Position numbers and translations under genes: made by a program. DNA of 64,000 bases. Origin: Pseudorasbora parva (Eukaryota > Chordata > Actinopteri > Cypriniformes > Gobionidae). The stretch is taken from NCBI RefSeq assembly GCF_024679245.1, contig NC_090172.1:45947554-46011553 (forward strand), given 5' to 3'. Positions 13,150-31,000 of the stretch are shown here, one piece after another (position 1 is the stretch's first letter; each line of letters begins with the position of its first letter). The notes beneath the pieces were generated by a model that was not told where the DNA came from, did not search any database, and worked only from the letters and a program-made list of their open reading frames with translations.

Positions 13150-14330
13150 ATTGGGAATAACGATGGGAATGACTGGAGGCCATCCAAACAACATCTGACA
13201 GCTCCTTCTAATTGGAGTTATTTTCTTCCAGATTTAGGCGTAAATCTAGTCAATGTTTATTCAGAGTCAGTTAGGAACAAGTAGGTTTTGGCCGTGCTGC
13301 ACTTTTGTTCCTGCTTGCTAAACTGCATCACTTCCCTCAGCTCCTCCCTCTCCATCTCCTTTCAAGAAGTGTCGAAAGGAGCCAATCTGCAGGTCCCGCA
13401 CCCATGACGGCGCCGAACGAACATAACACCCAAAACAAACTGCTATTGTGCGGGGAGACACCGACCTTTGCTGTCCTTGGATTACATGACGACCTCTCGT
13501 CTCCTCTATGCTTCCCTGGTCTTACCAAACAACTTTTACCAAAGAGCCTATTAGGCCAGAATTCCACTTTGTTGTTAAAAAGGGTCTTGTCCTTTCAGAG
13601 CGCTAGCTCTTTCGCTTCTATTTTTCTATCAAAGGTGGTGGAGGAACACAAGTCCATTGTTCGTCTCGCAGATGGAAGCTGGAGTTACTACGGCAACAGC
13701 TCTAATCCCTCTTTTTACCACCTTTCTTTATATTATTGGCCCATCAAGTGGTACCTTTTAACTCAGGAGCTGGAGGGGCCAGCGGCGAAGCTCCCTCTGT
13801 CTAATTAGCTGTGATTCTTGCCGCACAGTTCATGTTGAGCTAATCGAACATTTGCAAAATAATGACATACCAGGAGCAGCTATTCCTTCTCCTGAGGCCC
13901 TGCTATAAGAATAACAATAATGATTCTATTATGGAAGAGCGGACTTTAAAACGCCATTCGCCACCACAACAGAGAAGGTAATTGTGCTGGTGTTGTCCAC
14001 ACAATCAACAAGCTATTGTTGGTGACTTGAAAAATAAAGGAGCAGAGAATGGGTGCCACGGTGATTGGTCTGCTCTGCCATGCGGGGCCCATGCTGAATT
14101 GTCTGGCAAAGAAGGTCCTTGATAGAACACTGAAAAAAAGGGCTTGGATGAAGACAACTGTCTGGCTTTTCTCTTTTTTGTGTGTGTCTGGGCCTCTTTC
14201 TCTCACCGGTTAAATAACCACCAATCCGCATTAGACCACCGCTATTCATTTATTGAATGGGGGTGGGCCACTGAAGAACATCTTTTGGGCACAGGGGGCT
14301 TAGGATGTCTTCCTGTGCTAGAACCATGAA
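13150..14330. promoter_or_regulatory. Candidate conserved non-coding block
   Basis: More than 1 kb free of visible repeats, with balanced base composition unlike its flanks. A 167-codon frame is open on the plus strand at 13305-13808, but its translation has no domain and no coding bias, so I do not call it a gene. An RFX X-box-like site, GTTACTACGGCAAC, lies at 13684-13697, one base off GTNRCC-NN-RGYAAC. CTAATTAGCT at 13799-13808 is a homeodomain-type palindrome. Function is inferred from texture only. Confidence 0.35.
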
Positions 14331-16369
14331 GATCTGAGCCCATGTTTACACAGAATTATCTCTATGTATCTTAGTTTTAATAAAAAATGACCCTGCCATA
14401 CTGCTTCTATCTGACATTAAAGCAATACACAAGCCCAGGTTGATACTTTCCGGCTTAGCCATCACAAAAATAAGGCTCATAAGCCAAACTCAAACATGTC
14501 AATGAAATGACTGATAGCTATAAACAAAATAACTAACCATAGAGAATAATATCAATTAATCATCAGCATGCATGGCAAATGAGCGGCAGTCCAGAAGTGC
14601 TGGAATCCGATGAAATCACAGCACATTAAAAACTTAAGAGATTTTATTTTCAGCTTTCTTTCAAATCTAGGTCAATATGGGACTGAAAGTTTGAGCAAAA
14701 TCTGAAATGAGTTTTCGAGAGTGATAAAGGCAGTTAGTCATTTGAATCCTCATGTGCTGACTAGTGTGAGAACGGCTCTTTGTTTGCGCGAGCAGAGGCC
14801 GAGGGGAGAGGGAATGCTAAGTGGGCCCTCTTTGCCTAGTCAACCTTCAGTGTGCTTCATTTATCTTCATCTTGTTAGAGTAAATTAATTAACAATCTAG
14901 CTGTTACACACTTTCTCCTTTCATTACATCAAATAATGGCAGAGATGGAGGAGGAGGTCCTCTCCTCTGGGATTAGCCTAGAACTGCTGGAGACATCTCT
15001 CTCTCACTTTCTCACTCACTCATTCACGCCCTTAGGCAAAACTTCCTAGCTATCAATTCTTTGACATGATCAAAGAAAGAAAAATGTCACTGTCCATTAT
15101 GCATGTCAATGAAAAATAAATAATTATAATTTGCTGCTTTTAAAAATTAAATGAAAACAGGCCTTGATGTTTCACTGTTTTCACTGAAAAATGCTGCTGT
15201 TTATGAAACAATTTTAAGTACACAGTATAACTTTTAAATAAAATATTATGTATGTGAGTATTACTCATTTTCAGCACCTGATGGAATTCATTTGAGATTT
15301 CAAGACGACTATATTAAATGCATTTGAAAACAGATTGGTTGGGAGCATCAGACTCTGACTATTAATACCATTTGTACACTACAAAAATGATTACAAACAG
15401 AGGCCATTACAATAAAGTCATTTTCTGTTGTTAGATTTCATGCTATGACATAAAACTTTTTTGAGCCATTTCTCAGAATATTAGCAAATTTGCAAAAATC
15501 TCTCCACCAATCACACATTACATTCTAATGTAGCAGAATACGATCGTGCATTTACTCCAGTTTAATCGCGTGATTATTTTAAAAAAAGAATGAAGGTAAG
15601 ACATAACCTTTAGAGTAAACTAAAATTAAAATAAAGTTATCCTGCTGCAACAGGTGGCTGAAGTCAAACACAATAATCCATTCTCTAGCATTAAAGGACG
15701 GCAGATAAAAGACAATAATCCAGCACGCTTAAACAGATCCTGCTGCCAACGGTGATCTAAATGGGACACATATATGCCAACAAATTCATCAGCTGCAAGA
15801 ATGCTTGTATGACAGCCTAAAACAGGTGAATCTGAACACCCAAACTAATGTTACTTTACATATTATCTAACTGGAGTAAATCAATAAAGTGCGCATTCAT
15901 TTTTTCCACAGACTGTCTTAAGAACATGTGATTATTCACAAACAAACCGGAAAGACTCACGTCTCATGTCAAAGCCTGCAGCCATCTTCCATGTGGATAT
16001 GCAGAGGAGATCAGAGATCCTAGCGTCTATTCTGCTCCTTCAGGCTCAGTGAGTGCAAGTCATTAATCTCATTAATCCTCAAATGGTCAACTAATACTAT
16101 AGTGGAGGTGCCTCTACCTAGTATTTTTCTGCTAGTGTTTTTAAATATATCGGAGTGTGCAGTATATACAATAAAAAAAGTTATTAAAAAAATTCAATAT
16201 AAATGAATGAAAGACAGTGGCTTCAAAAAGGCATATAAATAGGCACAAGTCAATTCACTGCATTTCTGTTGTATTTGTATTTCGTGTTGAATTTGGGGAG
16301 GGAAAAAACATTGTTTTTTGTTTGTTTTTATCTCAAATGAAAATGAATAGCTATTGAAATATTGAAAAT
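14331..16369. other. Unique AT-rich non-coding sequence
   Basis: No coding exon, named repeat or RNA gene recognised. TAAT/ATTA cores are common, for example in 14880-14900. Confidence 0.45.
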
Positions 16370-16730
16370 CAAATATAATTAATTACTGCATAACATCCAT
16401 TCATTTTTACGGATTCTGACAGCTTGGACTGAGAATAAAAATTGATATTAATTGAATCAACTAAATGACCTTTTGAAAAAGAAATCAAAGGGGATTCATT
16501 AGCAATAGCAAAGTTTGGCTGACAGCAGCTTTGAAAGGCAGATGTTGCTGCTGCTGTTTTTAATGAGAGATCACTAATTAGGGTTGCCAGCAATTCAAGT
16601 GTGGGGAAGGTGCTTTGCACAGAGAGAGAACAGCCAATGGCTAACACACTCGCTGTTTTTTTTACTTCCTCTGTGCAGTGACACACAGACACACAGCACA
16701 AATTTTAATCTTAATTAGAATCACAGGAAG
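16370..16730. promoter_or_regulatory. Candidate conserved non-coding element (homeodomain-site rich)
   Basis: Contains AATTAATTA near 16378, ATTAATTGAATC near 16447, CACTAATTAGGG near 16572 and TTAATTAGAATC near 16712, a regular spacing of homeodomain-type cores in repeat-free sequence. No coding frame stands out. Evolutionary conservation was not tested. Confidence 0.35.
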
Positions 16731-17913
16731 GGGATGGGACAATGGCATCCTTCATCCTTACTCTTCTCGACTCGTTTAGAACACAAACACACAAAACAGG
16801 AAATGGTGAGAATCACAAATTAAGCCCCATCCACTCCCAATCTTACCAATCAGTGAGCTGGGGTAAAGGGGAAGGTGACATGTGCATGCATTCACTGACT
16901 GACAGGTGGTAGGTGGCACAGGGTGTATGAAGTGTGTAATGCTTTAGGTCTGATTTTTTGCAGGGAGGGAGTGCAGGAGTTGCAGGAGTTACACTTCTGA
17001 GCTAAAACTTGCACACATACACACAAACACAGACTGAGACAACACATCATCCCACAAGTTGGCTAATACTAGGTGGTGTGATATCAGAGCTGTGAAAGGA
17101 CAGATGAATTCAGCCCGCTGGACCCCCTGTGGCAACGACAGAAAAACTAAAGCAACTAACCTCAGTAAAAAGCTGCTACGCAGAAAGCCCTCCATGTTCA
17201 GCATTTGGTTTCTGTAGCAGGAGAAATACACAGAGAGCCATTGTAACTGAGCGAACACAAGTTAGCATGGCAACTTTAAAACAGTAACAGAGGGGAGAAA
17301 ACAGACAAAACCACCAACACATCCTCGACTGTCCCTGAAACATTTTTATCTTCCAAACCAAATGCAAGAACAAAGATATAACACTCCCCACAGCTCCACT
17401 AATAGCTTTTCATCCGTCTTTTCAGAGAAACAGACATTTGTCATTAGCGTACATGGTTTTCCAGTCCCATTTTTGATGATATGTTATCGTATGACAGTGG
17501 TTCCTGGGCGCTGCTCCTCCCAAAGCAGCGTGTGGTGGTCCAGCTGTGGACCATGTGTGGCGGGGCTGCGGCGGCTTCTAGGAGCTGGACCACAGGGGCC
17601 CACACGGGGCCAACTCTGAGCCAATGCTGGGCCGCGCAACCACAGGGAGGCGGGAGGATGTGGTCATGATATCACTACGCACAGAGGCTGTGCCTCTAAA
17701 TGTCTAATGCCGCAAATTTGGGGGCACATGTTTGGAAATTGTCTCCAAAGGGTTTCCATTAGTTTCAGTTTTTGGTCTTTACAAGACGTACATACATATG
17801 ACTTAATATAAAGATCAAGGGTCTGTTTGTATAGCAAAGTAAACTGTTATGCAAAAGACAATGTAAAAACCATAACATGGCATAAGGCAGAAATAGTAAA
17901 ATAATACAAATTT

Positions 17914-17916
<3 letters not shown>
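16731..17916. other. Unique sequence with a GC-rich patch
   Basis: Mostly ordinary non-coding sequence. At about 17495-17660 there is a GC-rich patch containing the perfect interrupted palindrome TGGTCCA-GCTG-TGGACCA (17536-17553). Short open frames there lack domains. Confidence 0.45.

Positions 17917-17982
<66 letters not shown>
17917..17982. repeat. (AT)n microsatellite
   Basis: Pure AT tract of about 33 units, forming the first half of a compound microsatellite with the tetranucleotide tract 30 bases away. Confidence 0.97.
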
Positions 17983-17984
<2 letters not shown>

Positions 17985-18013
17985 TATATAAATTTGAATT
18001 ATATAAATACCCA

Positions 18014-18177
<164 letters not shown>

Positions 18178-18491
18178 CACAATCTTATATATTATATAAA
18201 TTAAGTGAAGCTTTACTATGCAAGTCCCTCCTGGAGCAACGACCAGAGATTATGCATTTCCAGAGCTATTTTTTTTAAAAATGCAATACTGCAGAACCGG
18301 AATTCATCAAGTGCTGAAACTAATTAGCGATTTCTCTCATGCTCTAACACCCCACTCCCTCTTTCACATCATCATCATCATAAATAAGAGACACATCAGA
18401 GTCAAAAGACATTCAGTCTTCTGCCTCCTAAATGTTTTCGCTTTCAGTGACATGGGTGTAATTTGCCCCATGTCTCTCCCCTCCCTTCATC

Positions 18492-18493
<2 letters not shown>

Positions 18494-18530
<37 letters not shown>
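18494..18530. repeat. (CT)n microsatellite
   Basis: About 18 CT units. Confidence 0.95.
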
Positions 18531-18533
<3 letters not shown>

Positions 18534-18696
18534 GGTGAGTTGTGCTGCTGTGGATGGGTAGAGACAAAGCCACTGAGAGAATGGAAAGAGTGAGATCAGA
18601 GAACCCCAAGGACACTGCGCCTTTCAGGCTGGCCAGCACTTAGCAGGCCAGAGGACCCGTAAGACCCGTCGAGACTTTTCTCACAGTAAGGTGTCT

Positions 18697-18711
18697 GGGG
18701 GGGGGGGGGGG
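18697..18711. repeat. G homopolymer run
   Basis: Fifteen consecutive G residues. Runs like this are prone to sequencing length error. Confidence 0.9.
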
Positions 18712-23710
<4,999 letters not shown>

Positions 23711-23939
23711 AATATATAATAATTGGACACAAATTTTCAATACAAATAAACCTATATTTAAATACTGTATTTAAAGTTTCAGTGCTAAATAATTAATTAC
23801 TGTCAAAGTTTCCCTTTCATTACGTGCAAGACTTCAAAATTTCAGCGTTTTCTATTGCAGAAAACACACTGTAAATATCCTATAAGATGTGTTACCTTAT
23901 TACAATCATGCCGAGGCAGTGGAATACAGAGAGAAGCAA

Positions 23940-24240
23940 ACTATGGGAATGGGCATCATTAGAGGCAAGCGCTCCCTTGGGCCCCACAAACTTTAAATAA
24001 TTTGCAAATCAATTAACTGGCAACTCTCAACATAACAAGGATTTCACACCCCAGGGTCAGGGCACATTATCAGCTCTGGAGGATTCATGGCATTTTGGTA
24101 GAAAAGTTCATGGTTGGAATCATTAATTTATTTTACAGGACTTTTAGTTATGCATTACTATGCCCAGCTGTGGAATCCAGGAGATTAATGTCATGATCCT
24201 CAGTATGTCTATATATAGTCAATAAGAGAACACCTTTAAC
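23940..24240. promoter_or_regulatory. Candidate conserved non-coding element
   Basis: Repeat-free stretch with ATAATTTGCAAATCAATTAA near 23996, GGAATCATTAATTTATTTT near 24116 and a TTATGCATTACTATGC block near 24149. This is a dense run of homeodomain- and POU-type cores. There is no coding frame. Tentative, from motif density alone. Confidence 0.35.
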
Positions 24241-27200
24241 ATTGGTTACTGTCTTTACCTTGAAACAGGGGAAGACAGCCAAGTTTATATTATGTTTAAT
24301 TCTTCTGAAAATTAGATAAAGCACATCAAGCCATCAAAAGGATGATTTATTGAATAAACTGTGGCAGAAGTCACTGCCCCAGCCATGACAACGTGATGTT
24401 AGGTCATAGCGGGGTGATTGAAGACTATTGAAAATCTCGTGCTCTAGATGATCAATGGCGCTCAGAAGAAGCCAGTCTGGTCTGCTAGACTATACCAGCC
24501 GGATGTAGTACAAATAAACACAGTGGTATTTCATTTAAAAAAAACGTATCCCTTACAACCCTGTGGATTGAGAGGACACACCTGTATGCGTGCAGAAAAA
24601 TAGGTGCCAATCCAGAATATGATGCTCTTGGCATCACACAACGAATCCTGATGAGAACTAATAAGAAAACGAATGGATACCATGCCCTAAATACTTCAGT
24701 GAGGATCTCGACCACCGCAGATGTCTTAGGACTTCCTTTCATGACAATAATTACATTTCCAACAATTAAATCTTATTCTAAATTCACACTGATGAAATTT
24801 TATGTTCCATTGGGCCTTTTGGGAGGAAAGAGGAGAACCCCCCTAATAAATGGGCTGATGAAATTAAAATGCCGACCCCTATTGAACAGCCTCTCTTGAC
24901 AACAATCAAAAAAAAGGGTCAGTGAAGAACTGTAGCTGGGGAGAGACTGTTAATAGATGGGAAAATAACCACCCAAAGGTTATTCATTTTCATTAGGGGT
25001 CCAGGAGAACTGTTTATTACATTTTTTTTACAGAAAATCATTCCTGGAGACACTGGCCCCACAGAGACATTGACAGCGAGACACGCTAAATGCAAAATGA
25101 AGGAAGGCTCCGGCAGCTTTATTAGATGAATGGCACACACTAACAAAGAGTGCATTCTGCCTGTTCAAACAGATGCTGTCGCCTCTTCCTCAGGTGTTTC
25201 CAAAGGGCTTCGCGCAGGAGTGATTAAACACCGGGCGCATGCAAGCCACGCGTTCGCCCAAATTACTTACTGCCTCATTTTGTGATTAATTAAACATGCA
25301 GATTAAAGTTGCAAAGGAATTTAGATTAATAGGTGTGTTAGGTCTCATAGGTCTGGTAAGAATCAGAGCATTAGTGGAGGAACTATGGACGGGTATATAT
25401 CTTCTCCTCCTTGTTTAAAAAGTGTGAAAACTGAAAAGAAAAAGACACTGGACATAAATACTATTTCTTAACACATACTGACAACTTTAAAATACAGTAT
25501 TTCTCCGAAAGCCTTCGTTTCAATTTCATTTATCTGCATTTTGTATTTAAATGACTGACAAAACAATTTGTTCAGATAGTTGGTTTAACCTTAAATGGCT
25601 ATACTGTAAATGTCTATTATTACCAAAAAAATACGTTTTCAATACTTGCTCTGCTGCAAGCGTTCGGTCTCACCCACCCACCCACCCACATACACACTCT
25701 TACTGGTCTAAATGCTGACAAAATGCCAACCTGATGTACAGTACAAGGCTTACACTGTTACCCTCAGTGCTGGAGCGGGGCCAGAGCATAGGCCTGATGT
25801 TTACTGTTCTAACTCAAGTGGTCCTTTCACCTTCATTCACCTTAACAATCAGCGTTTCATTCCCTAAATAGAGAGAGACCTGACCCTGTGACATATCAAT
25901 GTTAATATCTGTGTTCACAGGGCCTAGAATGGGACAGGCCGAAGCTGTTCTGTAGTAGGGACACAGAACATGTAACCTCATCCCGAATGGTAAGACTACC
26001 ACCCGTGGCACTCCAGAAACCACTGCGAAAATTCGGCTGTCACAAAGGCTGATGTTTTAAACATGTCAAACACCTACTCAAGCTCAAAGACAACAACACG
26101 CCCACCAAGCAGAGGTCAATCTACAAATCACGAGCGGTATCATATTTACTCGAAGCACAATTTTCCAACAATAACATGGTCTTTCTCCACTTCAGGCTGA
26201 CGGAAATATTCTCGGAAATAAAGACTCACTCCTCCAGAGTTACCAAGTCGGGCAGACAAAACCTGTAATCACTTTCGGCCCCTTTCTTATTTCTCCATTC
26301 ACTGATCTGCCTCTCTTTTCTCTGACAGCCATTCAGCGTGGACTTAACACGCCATCGACACGCACTACAACCACAGCTTAAATAAAAAGCGTCTGCCCCG
26401 GTGTAATAGAGCGTATTGATCCGAGCCGAAGACGCTGTTTGAATTGACATCACGAGGATAAAGCTTCTGCATTAGCGTGCGGCCTTGAACTTTGAGCTGG
26501 AATATGCCATTCTCAGTGGCCTAATTATGCAGGGCCAACAGTGGGGCTTTCTGCACACTAATATAACTCTGTCCTGCACCTCATATCGAAGTGACATTTG
26601 AAAAAAGATTAATATGAACTTAACTTTCAAGAAGCTTGTTTGCTCAACATTACCAAGAGCAACACTTTGCCAGATATGATCTTTATTACTATGCTGGAAA
26701 GAGAAAACTTCCATTTAAGACATATTGTGGCAGAAAACTGCAGCCGTATATTGACTGTTTACTAAGACCCTGTCTGTGTTTCTTTAAAAGGGGCTCTTTC
26801 TTCATTGCTGTGAATGCTCTTATTGAGGGCGACTGGCAGCCTGAAAGAACCAATAACATAGTTGGTATTAGCATAGAGAATAGATTCACTCTATATGCAC
26901 CGATGGAAGTGTGTGTTTGAGCGGAAAGTGGAGGTAGGTGCTAACAAGCAAACCAGTTTTCAAATGACTAATTTATACCTTTTAAAGTTTAAAAAAAGCT
27001 ATAATCTACATATAATTGTTAATATGTAGCTTTTTATATAAGTCACTTGTGCTGTTTTTCAAGCAAACTGAGTTCTAGGAAAGTGACACAGAACAAAACA
27101 ACACACTCATCATTGTAATCATTTGTGTAAGGCCACCATTTCCTGTGTCAATGAAGCATGTACAGTGGTTTCATAAGTTTAAAATCAAATCAGACAGACG

Positions 27201-27629
27201 TAAAGAAATAAGACAGCAGCAACCACAGGGGAAAAAAACAGGTGTTATTGGAACAGTGATACAATACAAGTAATGTTGGACAAGATACTGAAACCAAAAT
27301 ATACTGTTTGTACTTACATAAACAGAAAGACTTTATCCCCAGCTCCCAAAGATCACTGGTGAGTTGATTTTGAATTCATGAAAATTACCTACAATGGAGA
27401 AAGAAAAAAGAAAAAAAAAATATGTTTAAGCACAGCTTGCTTTAAATTTATACATCAGAGTTAGGTAAAAATCTGAATTGGCATGAATGAGAATTTGAAT
27501 TGGAAACACCCCACAATTGGAATTTGTACTGGATTGATAGGAATTGAAATTCAAACCAATTATGGGTGATGCATTCTGGGTAATTAGGTGTTCTTCCACC
27601 CTAATTCTCAAAACTTTAAAATATGATTT

Positions 27630-27631
<2 letters not shown>
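24241..27631. other. Unique non-coding sequence
   Basis: No recognised exon. (CCCA)n occupies 25671-25689. Low-repeat blocks at 24650-25400 and 26220-26930 resemble regulatory sequence. At 27440-27560 there is a patch repeating GAATT words, similar to 31010-31190. Confidence 0.45.

Positions 27632-27712
<81 letters not shown>
27632..27712. repeat. (AT)n microsatellite
   Basis: Pure AT tract of about 40 units. Confidence 0.97.
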
Positions 27713-27715
<3 letters not shown>

Positions 27716-27782
27716 GTGCAATTCTACACCTTGTTTATTATGGCAATTCAAATTCAATTCAAATTCAGGAGCTGAATACATG

Positions 27783-28025
27783 TACACCACTGTTCAAAAG
27801 TTTGGGTTCTGTAAGATTAAGATGTTTTTGAAAGACATCTCTTATGCTCACTGAGACTGAATTTATTTGATAAAAAATACAGCAATATTGTGAAATAGTA
27901 TTACATTTTATAATACTTTTTTTCCAGCAGCCATTATTCCAGTCTTCAGTGTCCCATTATCCTCCAGAAATCATTCTAATATGCTGATTTTGTGCTTGAA
28001 ATATATTCCTTATTATTATATATGC
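27783..28025 (-). repeat. Dispersed cyprinid repeat, CAAAAGTTTGGG family, longest copy here
   Basis: Begins CACTGTTCAAAAGTTTGGG. Its reverse complement shares long blocks with two other places. TTTCACAATATT, ATCAAATAAAT, AGCATAAGAGA and TTTCAAAAACAT match 60500-60600. CAGCATATTAGAATGATTTC and the GACTGGAATAATGGC block match 10040-10110. This is the most complete of the three copies. It has no coding capacity. Confidence 0.85.
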
Positions 28026-31000
28026 TAAAAACAGTGCTAAGTATTCATTTTGGTAAAAGAGTAACATCGAAGTAGAAAACCAGAAAATCATAAGAGAGGA
28101 TATCAGACGAGTGAAGTAAAGTGAGGGTGCCGGAATGCAGTCCCAGCAGATGAAGTAAAACAGTCGTTGCGCCGCAGAGCCTCCAGTTACTCAGCTCTCT
28201 CCCTGAGGGACTCAATCCTAGACAATGTTTAGAGTCCACTTCTCTAATACCTCATTAATCTGTCCCTGCACTGTTTGATTCGACTAATAAATGGCTTTCA
28301 TACAAAGTACTTGTTTTCTCTAATTCCTCTCTCTGCAGAGCACTAATGATTTATTTAGTTACATGCTCTGCTAGTTCTAGCAGGTCTTCTGAGGTCCTCC
28401 AGCAATGCCGGCACAACCAAGGCAACATAAACAAACAGACGGTGCGCCCAAACCACCAACAACACCCAGTTTCAACATTATCCGACCATATGTGTAGTGT
28501 TAAATTTCCCTTTAACGTGACAGAAGAAAGCGAGAGAGAGAGAGAGAAACCTCACTGATGTTCATTTCACCACATTATTCTGTTTTTCACAACAAGCAGG
28601 AATCTCATTACCAGTTGATTTATACAATTAGCCTGCCTCAGCATCACCAATTAAACAAGGACACAGGGGTTTGAGGTCACAGCTAATTGATCCGCCTGCA
28701 ATTTGCGCCATCTCCGCACCCGAATCTGCCCTCCCGTACAAGCACTGAAGAACTAAGTCAAACGCACAGACTAAGTAAATGGCTGTGTGGGAGGGTGGGT
28801 TAATAGAATAAACTGAGAGATCTTTGGTCTCCAGTGGATCTGAATGTGGCAACCTTGAGGCTGAAAGTGACAATGGGAGAAAAGAGGCAGGAGGTCTGAC
28901 CCTCGTGTGAATGGAAAGCTGTTGTCATCTTAATAGCACCTCTGAGCTGACAGTCTATTCCACGTCCTCAAAAGACCATGCCACAGGCCTGACTGCCTGC
29001 CGGTTCACACCGTACACACAGTGTGTATCTGTGTACATGCGCTCATGCATCTCTCACAGAGTTAGTGCCAGCTCTCTTTCGTGCCACACACACTTGAGAG
29101 CGGTGGTAATTATATAAATGCTTCTCTCTTCGTGAGTGATATCTGACAAATTCCTGTTGTGCTTTAATAAATACATGGCTGTTTAAATATATTATAGTTT
29201 GATGCTAAGTGAGAAAAATGATGAAAGTAACAAGCTTGCGAAAAGGAGAATGGACCAATTTTATATTCATGATTTTTTTTTAAGCTAATCATTTGCTTGG
29301 ATGGGGAAAAAACCCTTTGAATTGTAAATAAGATAATGATATTTAAAAAATAATAATTTACAAAAAATAAATAAGCCCTGACCTGATATATAAATGACTG
29401 TGGCAGGCCACTGTATTGTTAAGAAGAGCTGGATTAAACAGGACATTCTAATTGGGTGATCATGAATTCATTAAAGAGAGTTCCAATCAGCACCAGCCTG
29501 TTTTTATTAGTCACCCAACAGTTTTATTACCGATTCATTGTGTCCGCAATTACCACTGTGGCTTTCTAACATGTTGAGCTCTGTTTTCTCTCTTTTCCTG
29601 ACAGTGACTGCAGTGATGAAGTAGCTGTGGTTGTACAAATGGGAGCTGAAATAAAGAGAGATGAAGAAAGGAAGAACTGTTCGAGTAGCCGAGCGTCCTG
29701 GCAAATTACTAGACGAAAAGCTAAAGCCCATTAAACCCCATGAGGACAGACTAGGGGGCACCCAAAAATGAATGATAGGGTTTCCTGTGAAATAACCTTT
29801 ACACCACACTGCATCAGATGAGGGATTGACCAGTTTAAATGAAAACAGATTTTATTTTTAAATGTGCTGAATATTTCATAGGGGTTAAGTAGGGTGCTTA
29901 AAGCTCATGTTGGTGAGGCTAATCTATCGAACATGACAGTGACTCCAGCTAGCCTCTCCAACAAACACACTACCACAAACTGACTCCAAGAGCACACGCC
30001 AATGGACACACATGCTTGAGTAACTGATTCCCCAAAAAGCCTCCTTTCTCCTACGTTCAATCATTTTCAAGCTCACAGCCAAAATAAAACAAAAGTGGGG
30101 ATGTTGCCTTTTCCTTAGCTAGTCATAAACTGTACATTCTTTACATTTCACTCAAGAAGAAGAATTCAGAATCAAAGGAAAAGTCCTTTCTGAAATCCAA
30201 TGAGCCTTCAAATCCCAAGCATGTGTTCATCCACAGCAGGTTCAGCTGATTAAATCAATCCTCTACATAAAAGCGCTGTGTCTTTGACCATCATATGACG
30301 ATTGGGAATCAGTCTCTAACCTCGCATTAGCAGCCATGCTCTTGCAGGGCATGCGCAGGCAGCTTGTTTTAAATATACTTGCAAAAGTGGGATAAATACA
30401 GTAGCATGCTTTACATAATGCGCTGTAAATGTGTACAGATAAGAGAGCTTTAAGAGGCTGAACTGGAAGGCAAAGTGGTTCAGATGGGTCAAATACAGAT
30501 GAAATCCTTCATCTTTCTGACCATGGACATGCTGCACTCTCCTAAGGAGGGAACATTTTCATTTGCATCAACTTTGCCTTAGCTTTCTTCTGATCCAGCA
30601 ACCTGCAAAAAAATAAAATCACTTTAAATGTCCTATTTCCCCCAGTCCAGAACATGTTAAGAGGGGATTTAGGTGAAGTAGTTATTGGGACAAAAGAGGC
30701 AATATCCCCCATCAGCAGGACGGTCTCTTACTTGGTGGAGGACAGGTTATCTCTATACTAACAGCAGGGCCACCGACAGGGTCTGGAGGATGGGAGAGGA
30801 GGCGGGGGTGGGTGAAAATAAGGCAGAACTGAGCCACAAGATGGGCCACTCACACCCAGCAGTGGCCGGAAGAGCAAAAGAGTTAAAGTGGTGTTTTTGT
30901 CAGATCCAATATTCATTCTGACAAAAATCAACTAGTGCGCACCCACAGCTGACATATCTGCGTGTGTAAAGCACGACACCAGTACAGTTGTAAGGGATGT

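Noticed and set aside
13305..13808. 167-codon plus-strand frame
   Set aside because: No domain, no coding bias, no splice or start context. Chance openness in GC-balanced, possibly conserved sequence explains it.
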